64,000 nt of DNA from Flavimobilis marinus (GTDB taxonomy: Bacteria; Actinomycetota; Actinomycetes; Actinomycetales; Cellulomonadaceae): NCBI RefSeq assembly GCF_900113055.1, contig NZ_FONZ01000002.1, positions 682,001-746,000 on the forward strand, in the 5' to 3' direction. The notes below the pieces were generated by a model that did not search any database, had not been told where the DNA came from, and saw only the letters and a program-made list of their open reading frames with translations. How positions within the stretch are numbered: the first letter of the stretch is position 1; each line of letters starts with the position of its first letter. This document shows positions 17,093 through 27,400 of the stretch, piece by piece. Position numbers and translations under genes: made by a program.

Positions 17093-18451
17093 TCACGCAC
17101 GAACCTGACCTTCTCCTGTGACGACCCACTTCGTCGTCGTGAGCTCGCCCAGGCCCATGGGCCCGCGGGCGTGCAGCTTCTGGGTGGAGATGCCGATCTC
17201 CGCGCCGAGCCCGAACTGCCCGCCGTCGGTGAACCGCGTCGAGGCGTTCACGTTCACCACGGCCGAGTCGACCTCCGCGACGAACCGCTCCGACGACGGC
17301 AGGTGCTGGGTGACGATCGCGTCGGTGTGCCCGGACGACCACGTGCGGATGTGCTCGAGCGCCTCGTCGAGGGAGTCGACCACGCGCACGGCGAGCTCGG
17401 CCGCGAGGTATTCGGTCTCCCAGTCGGCGTCCGTCGCGGGCAGCACGTCCACGCCCTGCGGGGCGAGGTCCGACGACGTCGCGTCGCCGTGCAGGACGGC
17501 GCCGCCTTCGTTCAGGGCGGCCAGGGCGACCGGCAGGAAGGTGGGCGCGATGTCGCGGTGCACGAGCAGCGTCTCGGCCGCGTTGCAGACGCCGACGCGG
17601 TGCAGCTTGGAGTTGAGCACGATCTCGAGGGCCATCGCGGGGTCCGCGGACGCGTCGACGAACACGTGGCAGTTGCCCACGCCGGTCTCGATCACGGGCA
17701 CGACCGACTCGCGCACGACCGTCTGGATGAGCGCCGCCCCGCCGCGCGGCACGAGCACGTCGACCAGCCCGCGCGCCCGCATGAGCGCCACTCCCCCGGC
17801 GCGGCCGAACTCGTCGACCGACTGCACCAGGTCCGCGGGCAGCCCCTGCGCGACGAGCGCCTCGCCGAGCACCCGCACGATCGCCTGGTTGGACGACGCC
17901 GCTGCCGAGCCGCCGCGCAGGATCACCGCGTTGCCGGACTTCAGCGTGAGCCCGACGGCGTCCACGGTCACGTTGGGCCGCGCCTCGTAGATCATGCCGA
18001 CGACGCCCATGGGGACGCGCAGCTGGCGCACCCGTAGGCCGTTGGGCAGCGTGGAGCCGCGCACGACCTCGCCCACCGGGTCCGGCAGGCTGGCGAGCTC
18101 GCGCAGGGCGTCGGCGATCGCGCCCACGCGGTCCGGGGTGAGCGTGAGCCGGTCCAGGAGCCCGGCGGTCATGCCGTTCTCGCGGCCGCGGGCGACGTCG
18201 TCGGCGTTCGCGGTGACGATCTCGTCCGCGTGGGTGACGAGCGCGTCGGCGAGCGCGTGCAGGGCGGCGTCCTTGGTGCCGCGCGTCGCGGTCGCGAGCG
18301 CGCGGGCGGCGACCTTCGCGCGGCGGGCGATCGCGAGGACCGCCTCGGTGACGTCGGCGCTCGGGCCGTCGGCCGGGGTGCCGCTGGCGGTGGGCGTGGC
18401 CGCGTCGTCGGGCTGTGCCTGCTGGTCGGTGCGCGTGGGTGCGAGGCTCAT
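17093..18451 (-). CDS. proA: Gamma-glutamyl phosphate reductase
   Basis: ProA reduces gamma-glutamyl phosphate to glutamate semialdehyde with NADPH, the second step of proline synthesis. The 452-aa protein shows the aldehyde-dehydrogenase fold: '[19 protein letters not shown]', '[15 protein letters not shown]', catalytic cysteine in '[15 protein letters not shown]', and '[19 protein letters not shown]'. The first ~40 residues (Pro/Thr/Asp-rich) are an extension over the usual start, so a later start is possible. proB, its usual neighbour, is about 1.7 kb upstream, separated by three unrelated genes. Confidence 0.95.
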   Translation of the reverse strand: MSLAPTRTDQQAQPDDAATPTASGTPADGPSADVTEAVLAIARRAKVAARALATATRGTKDAALHALADALVTHADEIVTANADDVARGRENGMTAGLLDRLTLTPDRVGAIADALRELASLPDPVGEVVRGSTLPNGLRVRQLRVPMGVVGMIYEARPNVTVDAVGLTLKSGNAVILRGGSAAASSNQAIVRVLGEALVAQGLPADLVQSVDEFGRAGGVALMRARGLVDVLVPRGGAALIQTVVRESVVPVIETGVGNCHVFVDASADPAMALEIVLNSKLHRVGVCNAAETLLVHRDIAPTFLPVALAALNEGGAVLHGDATSSDLAPQGVDVLPATDADWETEYLAAELAVRVVDSLDEALEHIRTWSSGHTDAIVTQHLPSSERFVAEVDSAVVNVNASTRFTDGGQFGLGAEIGISTQKLHARGPMGLGELTTTKWVVTGEGQVRA

Positions 18452-18532
18452 CCTCCGAGGCTAGCCGCGGGACCGGCCTGGGCACAGGGGCGGTCCAGAG
18501 GGTGGCCATGCGCGACGCCGAGGCGTCCAGCC

Positions 18533-18567
18533 TTGACTACCGATAGGAAAGCATCGATAGTCGATAG
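18533..18567 (+). promoter_or_regulatory. Promoter of the DUF2975 gene with CGATAG repeats
   Basis: TTGACT (18533-18538), a 17-base spacer and GATAGT (18556-18561) form a near-consensus promoter ending six bases before the ATG, so the transcript would be leaderless. Three copies of CGATAG (18541, 18555 and 18562) overlap the spacer, the -10 and the start, and could be an operator. Confidence 0.6.
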
Positions 18568-19023
18568 ATGCATCCGATCGTCGTCCTCGTGCTCCGCGTC
18601 GAGCTGTTCCTCCTCCTGCTCGGGTCGCTCGTGCTGCAGGCCGCCATGCCGACGATCGCGGCGGAACAAGCCCGCGAGTTCCCCGAGGTCGCCCACCTCG
18701 CCGCCCCGTACACGGTCCTCGCGATCGCGGCGATCGCCGCCGTCCAGGTGGCGATGCTCGTCGTCTGGCGGCTCCTGACCCTGATCGCCGAGAGCGAGCT
18801 CAACACCCGCTGCGGGCTGCGATGCCTCGACGCGATCACCGCGAGCGTCGCGGTCGCGACCGCGCTGAGCACGGGCACGCTCTTCCACCTGCTCGTGATC
18901 GTCGGGGTCGGCGGGCCTGGCGTCGTCCTGGCCTTCGTGGGCTGCACCGCTGCGGGCTCCGGGGTCGTGGCGGTGTTGTGGGTGCTGCGCGGCGCGCAGG
19001 CCACAGCGATCGGCGAGCGGTAA
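18568..19023 (+). CDS. DUF2975-like four-helix membrane protein
   Basis: The 151-aa protein has about four membrane spans ('IVVLVLRVELFLLLLGSLVLQ', 'YTVLAIAAIAAVQVAMLVVW', 'ITASVAVATALSTGTLFHLLVIV', 'VVLAFVGCTAAGSGVVAVLW'). The layout and the 'LTLIAESELNT' loop resemble DUF2975 proteins, which often sit beside a small XRE regulator; none is next to it here. The biochemical role is unknown. The ATG follows its promoter directly. It lies in the three-gene insertion between proA and proB. Confidence 0.65.
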   Translation: MHPIVVLVLRVELFLLLLGSLVLQAAMPTIAAEQAREFPEVAHLAAPYTVLAIAAIAAVQVAMLVVWRLLTLIAESELNTRCGLRCLDAITASVAVATALSTGTLFHLLVIVGVGGPGVVLAFVGCTAAGSGVVAVLWVLRGAQATAIGER

Positions 19024-19067
19024 GCCACCGCCGTCTGACGCCTTGACCGGGCTGCGATAGTGAGGCG

Positions 19068-19775
19068 GTGTACGCCGAGACGCCCCTGCCGGGAGGCACG
19101 CTCTGGTGCTCCCGCGGCGCGGCGAGCGCGCTCATCCCCGCCGACGGCTGCGCCGACGTCATCCTGCGCGGCGACGACGTCCTGGTCGCCGGCCCCTCGA
19201 CGCGTTCCCTCACGACCTTGCCCGACGACGGCGCCGGCGCGCTGGGATTCCGCTTCACGCCGGGCACCGCGCGGGGACTGCTGAGGATCGATCTCTCGGA
19301 GATCACCGACCAGCTGCTGCCCCTCGATGACGTCCTCGGGCGCCGCGGGACGGCGAGTCTGCGCGCACGCCTGCAGCGCGCCCGGGCCGCCTGGCCCGCG
19401 GTATCCAGCCCGATCGCCCCGCCCGTTGCGCAGGAGTGGTCTGCGCACGTCCACCAGCACGCGCGCCTCGCGACGCCCGCGCACCTGGTGGCAAGCGACC
19501 GAGGCTGGCCGGAGCGCACCTTCCGGCGCCAGGTCTCGGCCGCGTTCGGCTACGGCTACGCGACGCTCGTCCGCCTCGAGCGCGCCCACCGCGCCCAGAC
19601 CCTCCTGCGTGCGGGCGCCCCGCTCGCTGACGCCGCTGCACGGGCCGGGTATGCCGACCAGCCGCACCTGTCGCGCGAGTTCCGGCGCGTGGTCGGCGTG
19701 AGCCCGCGTCAGTTCGCGGGCAGCGCCGCGAAGAGGTCCACCGAGTTGCCGTCGGGGTCGAGCAGCGTCGCGTAG
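19068..19775 (+). CDS. AraC-family transcriptional regulator
   Basis: This 235-aa protein has an N-terminal sensing region with no identifiable ligand motif and a C-terminal double helix-turn-helix. The second HTH is clear in 'GYADQPHLSREFRRVVGVSPRQF', the AraC family signature, and 'WPERTFRRQVSAAFGYGYATLVRLERA' is the preceding part. The N-terminus resembles the DUF6597/AraC-effector type ('CADVILRGDD'). The GTG start lies six bases after a GATAGT box, the same geometry as the upstream gene, suggesting a leaderless message. Its 3' end overlaps the convergent VOC gene by 67 bases. Confidence 0.82.
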   Translation: MYAETPLPGGTLWCSRGAASALIPADGCADVILRGDDVLVAGPSTRSLTTLPDDGAGALGFRFTPGTARGLLRIDLSEITDQLLPLDDVLGRRGTASLRARLQRARAAWPAVSSPIAPPVAQEWSAHVHQHARLATPAHLVASDRGWPERTFRRQVSAAFGYGYATLVRLERAHRAQTLLRAGAPLADAAARAGYADQPHLSREFRRVVGVSPRQFAGSAAKRSTELPSGSSSVA

Positions 19776-20107
19776 CGCTGCCCCCAGTGCGCGTCCCACG
19801 GCTCGACGTGCCCGCGGTAGCCCGCGCCGACCAGCTCGGCGAACGCCGCGTCGACCTGCTCGGGCGTCCCCTTGTCGAAGGCGAGCGCGATCTTGTGTCC
19901 GCCCGTCGGCGGCTCATAGCCGGGGTCGAAGCCCTGGATGGTGGCGACGGTGTCCCACGCGAGCGCGGTGCCGTCGTCGAGCAACGCGTCCACGTGGGGG
20001 GCGTCGTCCTGCCCCTCGGTAATCATGACGCCGAGCGCGCGGTAGAACGCGAGCGAGGCCGCCATGTCGCGGGTGACGATGCCGATGAATCCGAGTCTCA
20101 GTCCCAT
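19709..20107 (-). CDS. VOC (glyoxalase/bleomycin-resistance) family protein
   Basis: The 132-aa protein is a single VOC domain pair: 'GFIGIVTRDMAASLAFYRALGV' and 'YRGHVEPWDAHWGQRYATLLDPDGNSVDLF' are typical of the family, including a terminal metal-ligand region. Substrate unknown. It overlaps the end of the AraC gene in convergent orientation, so transcripts are antisense over 67 bases. Such regulator/VOC pairs are frequent, but here they read towards each other. Confidence 0.85.
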   Translation of the reverse strand: MGLRLGFIGIVTRDMAASLAFYRALGVMITEGQDDAPHVDALLDDGTALAWDTVATIQGFDPGYEPPTGGHKIALAFDKGTPEQVDAAFAELVGAGYRGHVEPWDAHWGQRYATLLDPDGNSVDLFAALPAN

Positions 20108-20172
20108 GGCCCGAGCGTAGGCCGGGCCGAGCGGCGCCGTCGTGAACAGAACGGCCACGCGTGCAGCACGGT

Positions 20173-21306
20173 TTACGCCCGCGAGCGGACCACCACGAGG
20201 TCGTCGCGGTGCACGACCATCCGGTCGTAGCCCTCGCCGAACGCCTCGCGTAGTTCCGCCGTCGTGCGGCCCAGCAGGCTCGGCAGCTCGGTGGCGTCGA
20301 ACGCGACCAGTCCGCGGGCGAGCACCGCTCCCCCGTGGTCGACGATGTCCACGACGTCCCCGGAGCTGAAGTCGCCCTCGACGCCCGTGATGCCAGCCGC
20401 GAGCAGCGACGCGCGCCCGCCGCGCAACGCCGCCGCGGCGCCGTCGTCCACCACGATCCGGCCCTGGGCGTCCGCCGCGTGGGCGAGCCACAGGTGTCGG
20501 GCGGTGCGGCGTCGGCCGTAGGGCGCGAAGAAGGTGCCCGTCCGCTCCCCCGTGAGCGCCGCCCCTGCCGCGGCCGCGTTGGTCAGCACCACGGGGATGC
20601 CCGAGCTCGTGGCGATGCGCACGGACTCGAGCTTGGTGACCATGCCGCCGGTGCCGACGCTGCTGCCGCGGCTCGTGACCTCGATGCCCGCGAGGTCGTC
20701 GGCCTTGCGGACCTCGTCGATGCGGCGCGCGCCGGGCCGGCTGGGCGGTCCGTCGTACAGGCCGTCGACGTCGGTCAGCAGCACGAGTGCGTCGGCGCGC
20801 CCCAGGTGCGAGACCAGCGCCGCGAGCCGGTCGTTGTCGCCGAACCGGATCTCGTCGGTCGTGACGGCGTCGTTCTCGTTGATGATCGGCACGACGCCGA
20901 GCTCCAGCAGCCGCTCGAGCGCGCGCTGAGCGTTGCGGTACCTCCCGCGCCGCACGGTGTCCTCCGCGGTGAGCAGCACCTGCCCGACGCGCAGGCCGTG
21001 GTACCCGAACGCCTCGGTGTACCGGGCGATCAGCAGCCCCTGGCCCACCGAGGCGGCGGCCTGCGCGGTCGCGACGTCCGTCGGCCGCCCGCTCAGCCCG
21101 AGCGGGGTGATCGCCGCGGCGATCGCACCCGACGTCACGAGCACCACCTGCGTGCCCGCCGCCCAGCGCTCCGCGACGACCTTCACCAGGGCGTGCAGCG
21201 CGTCGAGGTCGAGCCGGCCGTCCGCGCCCGTGAGCGAGGACGAACCGATCTTCACGACGACGCGCGCCGCCCGGGCAACGTCGGCGCGCGTAGCTTCAGC
21301 AGTCAC
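20173..21306 (-). CDS. proB: Glutamate 5-kinase
   Basis: ProB phosphorylates glutamate with ATP, the committed and proline-inhibited step of proline synthesis. The 377-aa protein has the amino-acid kinase fold ('ARVVVKIGSSSL', 'VPIINENDAVTTDEIRFGDND', 'GTGGMVTKLESVRIA') and a C-terminal PUA domain ('GRIVVDDGAAAALRGG'). It follows obgE on the same strand with a 16-base gap, the usual obgE-proB order. proA is displaced about 1.7 kb downstream. Confidence 0.95.
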   Translation of the reverse strand: MTAEATRADVARAARVVVKIGSSSLTGADGRLDLDALHALVKVVAERWAAGTQVVLVTSGAIAAAITPLGLSGRPTDVATAQAAASVGQGLLIARYTEAFGYHGLRVGQVLLTAEDTVRRGRYRNAQRALERLLELGVVPIINENDAVTTDEIRFGDNDRLAALVSHLGRADALVLLTDVDGLYDGPPSRPGARRIDEVRKADDLAGIEVTSRGSSVGTGGMVTKLESVRIATSSGIPVVLTNAAAAGAALTGERTGTFFAPYGRRRTARHLWLAHAADAQGRIVVDDGAAAALRGGRASLLAAGITGVEGDFSSGDVVDIVDHGGAVLARGLVAFDATELPSLLGRTTAELREAFGEGYDRMVVHRDDLVVVRSRA

Positions 21307-21322
21307 GCGCCCATGGTGTCAC

Positions 21323-22849
21323 TCAGGACGTCGAGGGGTCGTCGTCCGTCCAGATCCCGGCCTCGCGCTCGGTCCACAGCTCGGCCCGCGCGTCGGCCTT
21401 GGCGTCCATGCGGTCCTTGTAGTGCTCGCGCTTCTGGTTGCGGGTCTTGCGGCTCGAGTCGTCCAGGCGCAGGTCCGTGCCACGCGGGCCGGTGAGCAGC
21501 TCCGAGCCGGTCATGAGCGTGGGCTCCCAGTCGAAGACGACCGCGCGCGGGCCGTCGCCGATGACGACCTCGGCCCCGGCGATCGCACCGGCCTTGAACA
21601 GGGCCTCCTCGATGCCGATCAGCGCGAGGCGGTCCGCGAGGTAGCCGACGGCCTCGTCGTTGGTGAAGTCTGTCTGGCGCACCCAGCGCTCCGGCTTGGC
21701 GCCGCGGATCTGGAAGTACTCGCGCTCGCCCTCCTGCTTGCGGGTGACGGTGAAGCCGCGGTCGTCGACGGCCTTGGGCCGGATGATCACGCGCTGCTTG
21801 CTAGGCTCGGCGGCCGCGGCCCGGGCCTTCTCGACGTGCTCGGCAAGCGCGAACGTCAGCGGGCGCAGGCCCTCGTGGCTCGCGGTCGAGATCTCGAGCA
21901 CCTGCAGGCCGCGGGCCTCGAGGTCGGGGCGGACCATCTCGGCGAGCTCGCGGGCCTCGGGCACGTCGATCTTGTTCAGCACGACGATGCGGGGACGCTC
22001 GTTGAGCGGGATGCGCGTGCCGTCGACGTCGAGGTCACCGGCGTACGCGGCGAGCTCGGCCTCGATGACCTCGAGGTCGGAGATCGGGTCGCGGTCCGGC
22101 TCGAGGGTCGCGCAGTCCAGCACGTGCACCAGCACGGCGCAGCGCTCGATGTGCCGCAGGAACTCGAGCCCGAGGCCCTTGCCCTCGCTCGCGCCCGGGA
22201 TCAGCCCGGGGACGTCGGCGACCGTGTAGCGGGTCGAGCCCGCCTGCACGACGCCGAGGTTCGGCACGAGCGTCGTGAACGGGTAGTCGGCGATCTTGGG
22301 GCGCGCGGCGGAGATCGCGGCGATCAGCGAGGACTTGCCGGCGCTCGGGTAGCCCACGAGCGCGACGTCGGCGATCGTCTTGAGCTCGAGGACGACGTCG
22401 GCCAGGTCGCCCGGCTCGCCCAGCAGGGCGAACCCGGGGGCCTTGCGCTTGGCGGACGCGATCGCCCAGTTGCCGAGGCCGCCGCGGCCACCCTGCGCGA
22501 TGACGTACTGCGCGCCGTCGCCCACGAGGTCCGCGAGGACCTCGCCCTCGGGCGACTTCACCACGGTGCCGTCGGGCACGCGGAGGATCAGGTCCTCGCC
22601 CGTGGCGCCCTGGCGGTAGTCGCCCATGCCCATGCCGCCACGGTCCGCGCGACGGTGCGGGGAGTGGTGGAACTCGAGGAGCGTCGTGACCTGCGGGTCG
22701 ACGACGAGGATGACGCTGCCGCCGTCACCGCCGGTGCCGCCGTCGGGACCGGCGAGAGGCTTGAACTTCTCGCGGCGGATCGAGGCGCAGCCGTTGCCGC
22801 CGTCCCCACCTGCGGCGTGCAGGACGACGCGGTCGACGAACGTGGCCAT
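21323..22849 (-). CDS. obgE: Obg-family GTPase
   Basis: Obg GTPases act in 50S maturation and stress control. All three domains are present in 508 aa: the glycine-rich Obg fold ('[22 protein letters not shown]'), the G domain with P-loop GYPSAGKSS, 'DVPGLI' and 'NKID', and the C-terminal OCT domain, then a basic tail. It lies between rpmA and proB, the standard order, but a strong hairpin separates it from rpmA. Confidence 0.96.
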   Translation of the reverse strand: MATFVDRVVLHAAGGDGGNGCASIRREKFKPLAGPDGGTGGDGGSVILVVDPQVTTLLEFHHSPHRRADRGGMGMGDYRQGATGEDLILRVPDGTVVKSPEGEVLADLVGDGAQYVIAQGGRGGLGNWAIASAKRKAPGFALLGEPGDLADVVLELKTIADVALVGYPSAGKSSLIAAISAARPKIADYPFTTLVPNLGVVQAGSTRYTVADVPGLIPGASEGKGLGLEFLRHIERCAVLVHVLDCATLEPDRDPISDLEVIEAELAAYAGDLDVDGTRIPLNERPRIVVLNKIDVPEARELAEMVRPDLEARGLQVLEISTASHEGLRPLTFALAEHVEKARAAAAEPSKQRVIIRPKAVDDRGFTVTRKQEGEREYFQIRGAKPERWVRQTDFTNDEAVGYLADRLALIGIEEALFKAGAIAGAEVVIGDGPRAVVFDWEPTLMTGSELLTGPRGTDLRLDDSSRKTRNQKREHYKDRMDAKADARAELWTEREAGIWTDDDPSTS

Positions 22850-22915
22850 GGTGTTGCTCCTTCTGCGGTGCTACGGGTCGCGCGGGGTCCTACGGGGATC
22901 ATGCAAGCAATGCGA

Positions 22916-22945
22916 AAGGGGCGCACCGTGACCGGCGCGCCCCTT
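22916..22945 (-). terminator. Terminator after rplU-rpmA
   Basis: The arms AAGGGGCGC and GCGCCCCTT form a 9-bp stem around a 12-base loop and, on the minus strand, run into TTTCGC. It lies just after the rpmA stop and should end the ribosomal protein transcript before obgE. Confidence 0.75.
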
Positions 22946-22962
22946 CTCAGCGTGTGACGAGG

Positions 22963-23217
22963 TCAGACTGCCTCGACGATGTCGATGACCTTGCGGTTAC
23001 GACGGGTACCGAACTGGACGGCACCGGCGACGAGAGCGAACAGCGTGTCGTCCTTGCCGCGGCCGACACCCTCACCCGGGTGGAAGTGCGTGCCGCGCTG
23101 GCGAACGATGATCTCGCCGGCCTTGACGACCTGGCCACCGAAGCGCTTGACGCCGAGGCGCTGGGCGTTGGAGTCGCGACCGTTGCGAGAGGAGCTCGCA
23201 CCCTTCTTGTGTGCCAT
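22963..23217 (-). CDS. rpmA: 50S ribosomal protein L27
   Basis: The 84-aa protein starts '[20 protein letters not shown]' and continues with '[22 protein letters not shown]', the L27 signature. The N-terminal tail that reaches the peptidyl-transferase centre is intact and lacks the cleavable extension seen in Firmicutes. It follows rplU, as in most bacteria. Confidence 0.98.
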   Translation of the reverse strand: MAHKKGASSSRNGRDSNAQRLGVKRFGGQVVKAGEIIVRQRGTHFHPGEGVGRGKDDTLFALVAGAVQFGTRRNRKVIDIVEAV

Positions 23218-23292
23218 GACGGAACCTGTTTCTCTATCGCGTGCGAAAAGTGGGGGAATCTCGAACGACGCCGTCGCCGGCGCCGCGAGGCA

Positions 23293-23613
23293 TCACTTGA
23301 TGCCGGTGACCTTGAGGCGGGTCAGCTGCTGACGGTGACCCTTGCGGACCCGGTAGCCAGTCTTGTTCTTGTACTTGAGGATCTCGATCTTCGGGCCCTT
23401 CTCGTCCCGAACGATCTCCGCGGTGACGGTGACCTTCGCGAGCGCCGCAGCGTCGGTGGTCACCTTCTCCCCGTCCACAAGCAGGAGGGCAGGCAGCTGG
23501 ACAGACTCGCCGGCGCCGCCGGAGAGACGGTCGACGACGACGACGTCACCCACGGAAACCTTCTCCTGGCGGCCACCAGCCTTGACGATCGCGTACACCA
23601 CGTTGCTGCTCAT
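23293..23613 (-). CDS. rplU: 50S ribosomal protein L21
   Basis: The 106-aa protein ('[20 protein letters not shown]', '[21 protein letters not shown]') matches L21 throughout. It is the first gene of the rplU-rpmA pair. About 245 bases lie upstream before the GNAT gene. A TAGAGT box at 23804-23809 (minus strand) could give a 5' leader near 180 nt, but no structure was identified in it. Confidence 0.97.
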   Translation of the reverse strand: MSSNVVYAIVKAGGRQEKVSVGDVVVVDRLSGGAGESVQLPALLLVDGEKVTTDAAALAKVTVTAEIVRDEKGPKIEILKYKNKTGYRVRKGHRQQLTRLKVTGIK

Positions 23614-23858
23614 CTCTCTAGGTCTTCACGGCGTGCTCATCACTGGACTTGATCGCTCCAGGAGCACACGGGAACCGGCACAACACTTTTCGCGCCGACG
23701 ATCAAGGTTACGGGGCGCACGGCAGGCGGTCAAATGACCGGCCGAGCCACACCCACCCCGCGCAAGCGCCCGCACGAGGGGCACCGAGGCACGATGATGC
23801 CCCACTCTACCCGACGCCCCGCCCGCGACGCGCCGGCCGGCCGTGGGCGTGCGGCACC

Positions 23859-24446
23859 TCACACCGGGCGCGCGAGCCACTCGTCGCGGAGCACGCCCAT
23901 GACGACCGAGTCGTACCGGACGCCGTCGACCACGCGTGCCTGGCGGAAGCGCGCCTCCTCGGCGAAGCCGAGCACCTGCCCGACCCGCACCATCGCGGCG
24001 TTCCCCGACCACGTGGAGTAGTCCAGCCGCACCCAGTCGGTGTGCGCGAACAGGTACGAGGTCCAGGCGGCCAGTGCCGCGCGCCCGACGCCGCGCCCGC
24101 GCTGGTCCGGGTCGAACACGGTGACGCCCATGCGCGCCCAGTCGGTCTCGCGGGACTCCCAGTGCCAGGACACGGTGCCCACCAGGGCGTCCGTGACGGC
24201 GTCGGCGATCACCAGGCGGCGCGGCGGCAGGCCGTCCTCCGACGGCGGCAGTCCCCCGTGCTCGGCGATCGCCCGCTCGAGCGTGGCCGCGGCCGCGTCG
24301 GCCTCGGCGTCCGTCGGGCGCGCGAAGTACGGGCCGTCCCAGCGGTGCCAGTCGTGGTGCGGCCGGAGCCACTCCCGGTAGGGAGAGACGTCGTCGGCCC
24401 GCCAAGGGCGCAAGGGCGCTCCGGGCGGGCCGACGACGGTGCTCAT
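23859..24446 (-). CDS. GNAT-family N-acetyltransferase (RimJ/RimL type)
   Basis: This 195-aa protein has the GNAT acetyl-CoA loop 'QRGRGVGRAALAAW' and a RimJ/RimL-like layout ('APLRPWRADDVSPYREW', 'GNAAMVRVGQVLGFAEEARFRQ'). The substrate is unknown; members of this group acetylate protein N-termini or small amines. It starts six bases after the rne stop on the same strand, so it is probably co-transcribed with rne. Confidence 0.88.
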   Translation of the reverse strand: MSTVVGPPGAPLRPWRADDVSPYREWLRPHHDWHRWDGPYFARPTDAEADAAAATLERAIAEHGGLPPSEDGLPPRRLVIADAVTDALVGTVSWHWESRETDWARMGVTVFDPDQRGRGVGRAALAAWTSYLFAHTDWVRLDYSTWSGNAAMVRVGQVLGFAEEARFRQARVVDGVRYDSVVMGVLRDEWLARPV

Positions 24447-24452
24447 GACTCG

Positions 24453-27400
24453 TCAGTCCTGCGGGTTCGACGCACCAGCCTCGACCACAGGCTCGGACGC
24501 TCCGGCTCCGGCGGAGCCGGCGGAACCGGACTCGGCGCTGCCGCTGGTGTCGGCCGGAAATCGAGCCGCCTGAGCGGCCTCCGCACCGGCGCCAGCGTCG
24601 CCTGCCTCCTGGCCCGCAGCCGCGGGAGCGTCGGACGTGGGAGCGTCGGCTGCCGGGACGGGCACCTCGGCCGGCGCGGCCGTGGTGCCCGCAGCGCGGG
24701 TGGTGCGCCCGCGGGACCCCGCGGCGCGGGTGCTCCGTCGCGGCGCCTTCTTGGGCTCAGCCTCAGGAGCAGCCTCAGCAGGAGCAGCCTCGGCGGGAGC
24801 CCCCTGAGCCTCAGGCGCAGCGTCAGCCGACTCCGCCTTCTCCTCCTCGTGGCGCTTGAGCTCGGCGAGCACGTCGATCACGAGGGCCGAGTTCTTCGGG
24901 TCGGCTGCGCCGGCCTCGCTGGCCTCCGCGACGGACTCGGCCGACGGCGTCGCCGCGGCCGGGTGCTCGTCGTGCTCGTGGGCGTGCGCCGCAGCCGCGG
25001 CGATCGTGGCGAGCGTGGCCTTGACGGCCTCGCGGGCCTCGGGCAGCACGGGGACGACCGGCACGTTCGCCGGGACCTCGTCCTTGGCTCCCCCACGCTT
25101 GCGGCGCGAGCGCTTCTCGTCGCCGCCGGCCTTGGGCGCCGACTGCTGCTGGCCGCCACCGTTGCCCGCCGGGCGCTCGTTCGGCTCGGTGTGCACGATG
25201 AACCCGCGACCGTTGCAGTGCTCGCAGGTGGAGCTGAACGCCTCGACGAGGCCCTGGCCTACGCGCTTGCGGGTCATCTGCACGAGGCCGAGCGAGGTGA
25301 CCTCGGCGACCTGGTGCTTGGTGCGGTCCCGGCCCAGGCACTCCACCAGACGGCGCAGCACGAGGTCACGGTTGGACTCGAGCACCATGTCGATGAAGTC
25401 GATGACGATGATGCCGCCGATGTCGCGCAGCCGGAGCTGACGCACGATCTCCTCGGCCGCCTCGATGTTGTTGCGGGTGACCGTCTCCTCGAGCGTGCCA
25501 CCGGAGCCGGTGAACTTGCCCGTGTTGACGTCCACGACCGTCATGGCCTCGGTCCGGTCGATCACGAGCGAGCCGCCGGAGGGCAGCCAGACCTTGCGGT
25601 CCATGCCCTTGGCAAGCTGCTCGTCGACGCGGTGCTCGGCGAACACGTCGTTCGTGCCCGTCCACTTGGTCACGCGCTCGGCGAGGTCCGGGGCGAGCTG
25701 GCCGACGTAGCCGGAGATCTCGTCCCAGGCGCTGTCGCCGGAGATCACCAGGGAGGAGAAGTCGTCGTTGAAGATGTCGCGGACGACGCGGATCGCGAGG
25801 TCCGGCTCACCCTGCAGCAGGGCGGGCGCGGACGCCGTCTTGGCCTTCTTCTCGATCTTCTCCCACTGGCCCTGGAGGCGGGCGATGTCGGCGCGAAGCT
25901 CGTCCTCGCTGGCCCCCTCGGCGGCCGTGCGGACGATGACGCCGGCGGTGTCCGGCACGAGCTCGCGCAGGATCTTCTTCAGGCGCGAGCGCTCGGTGTC
26001 CGGGAGCTTGCGGGAGATTCCGGTCATGCCGCCGCCCGGCACGTACACCAGGTAGCGACCGGCGAGGGTGATCTGCGACGTGAGGCGCGCGCCCTTGTGC
26101 CCGATCGGATCCTTGGTGACCTGCACGAGCACGGAGTCGCCGGACTTGAGCGCCTGCTCGATGCGGCGCGGCTGGCCCTCGAGGCCGGCGGCGTCCCAGT
26201 TGACCTCACCGGCGTACAGCACGGCGTTGCGGCCCTTGCCGACGTCGATGAACGCGGCCTCCATGCTCGGCAGCACGTTCTGCACGCGACCGAGGTAGAC
26301 GTTGCCGGCCATCGAGGCCTGCTCCTGCTGGGAGACGTAGTGCTCGACGAGCACGCCGTCCTCGAGCACGGCGATCTGCGTGCGACCGTCCGCCTCACGC
26401 ACGACCATCGAGCGCTCGACGGACTCCCGACGGGCCAGGAACTCGGCCTCGGTGATGATCGAGCGGCGACGCCCGGCGTCGCGGCCCTCGCGCCGGCGCT
26501 GGCGCTTGGCCTCGAGACGCGTGGAGCCCTTGAGCGCGGTCACCTCGTCCGACGGCGCGCGGGTGCGGCCCGACGACGACGCGCGGGGGGCGTCGGACTC
26601 GCTGCGCGAGCCACGGCGGCGACGGCGCCGACGACGGCTCGAGCCCTCGTCGTCGTCCTCACCGTTGTCTGCGCCCTCGGCGTTGTCCGACGCGTCCGTG
26701 TCCTCGTCGGCGGAGTCGTCGTTGCGCTCGGCGCGGTCGTTGCGACCGTTGCGGCGGACGTTGCCGTCGTCCTCGGCGTCGTCCACGTCGTCCTGCGAGT
26801 CGCCCGACGAGTCGGACTGGCTGCGGCTGCGGCGGCCACGGCCACCACGGCGGCGGCGACGGCGCGGCGCGGAACCCTGCTCGTCGTCGTTGTCGTTGTC
26901 GCTGTCGTCCTCGTCCGCGGAGTCGTTGCCGTCCGCCGCGCTCGCGTCCGTGTGCTCGACGTCGGGGTCGAGGTTGTCGTCCTCGTTTTCCTCGAGCTCG
27001 GCGTCCTCGTCGGCGGCGGTCTCGACCAGGGCGGGGACGAGGGCCTCGGGCGGGCCGGCGGCGGCCGAGACGCGGCGGCGCGTGCGGCGCGGGGTGGTCT
27101 CGGGCGCCTGGAAGAGCACGGCACCGGAGGCGGGGCGGCTCTGTGCGGCCTCCGCAGCGTCCTCGGCGGGCGCCTCCGCCGCGGCGTCGGTCGTGGCGTC
27201 GGTCGTGTCCGTGTCGCTCGCGGGGCCGGCGGCCTTGCGCGAACGTCCGCCGCGGGAGCGCGAGGGCCGGCGCTCGGCGGGAGCCTCGTCGTCGGCGTTC
27301 GTGGTGGTGGTCGGGTCCGTGGCGGCCAGCTCGCTCGTCTGGGCCGGGGCCTCGTCGGTCGCGGCAGCCTCGGGGGCGCCGGCGCCGCGGGAGCCCCGCG

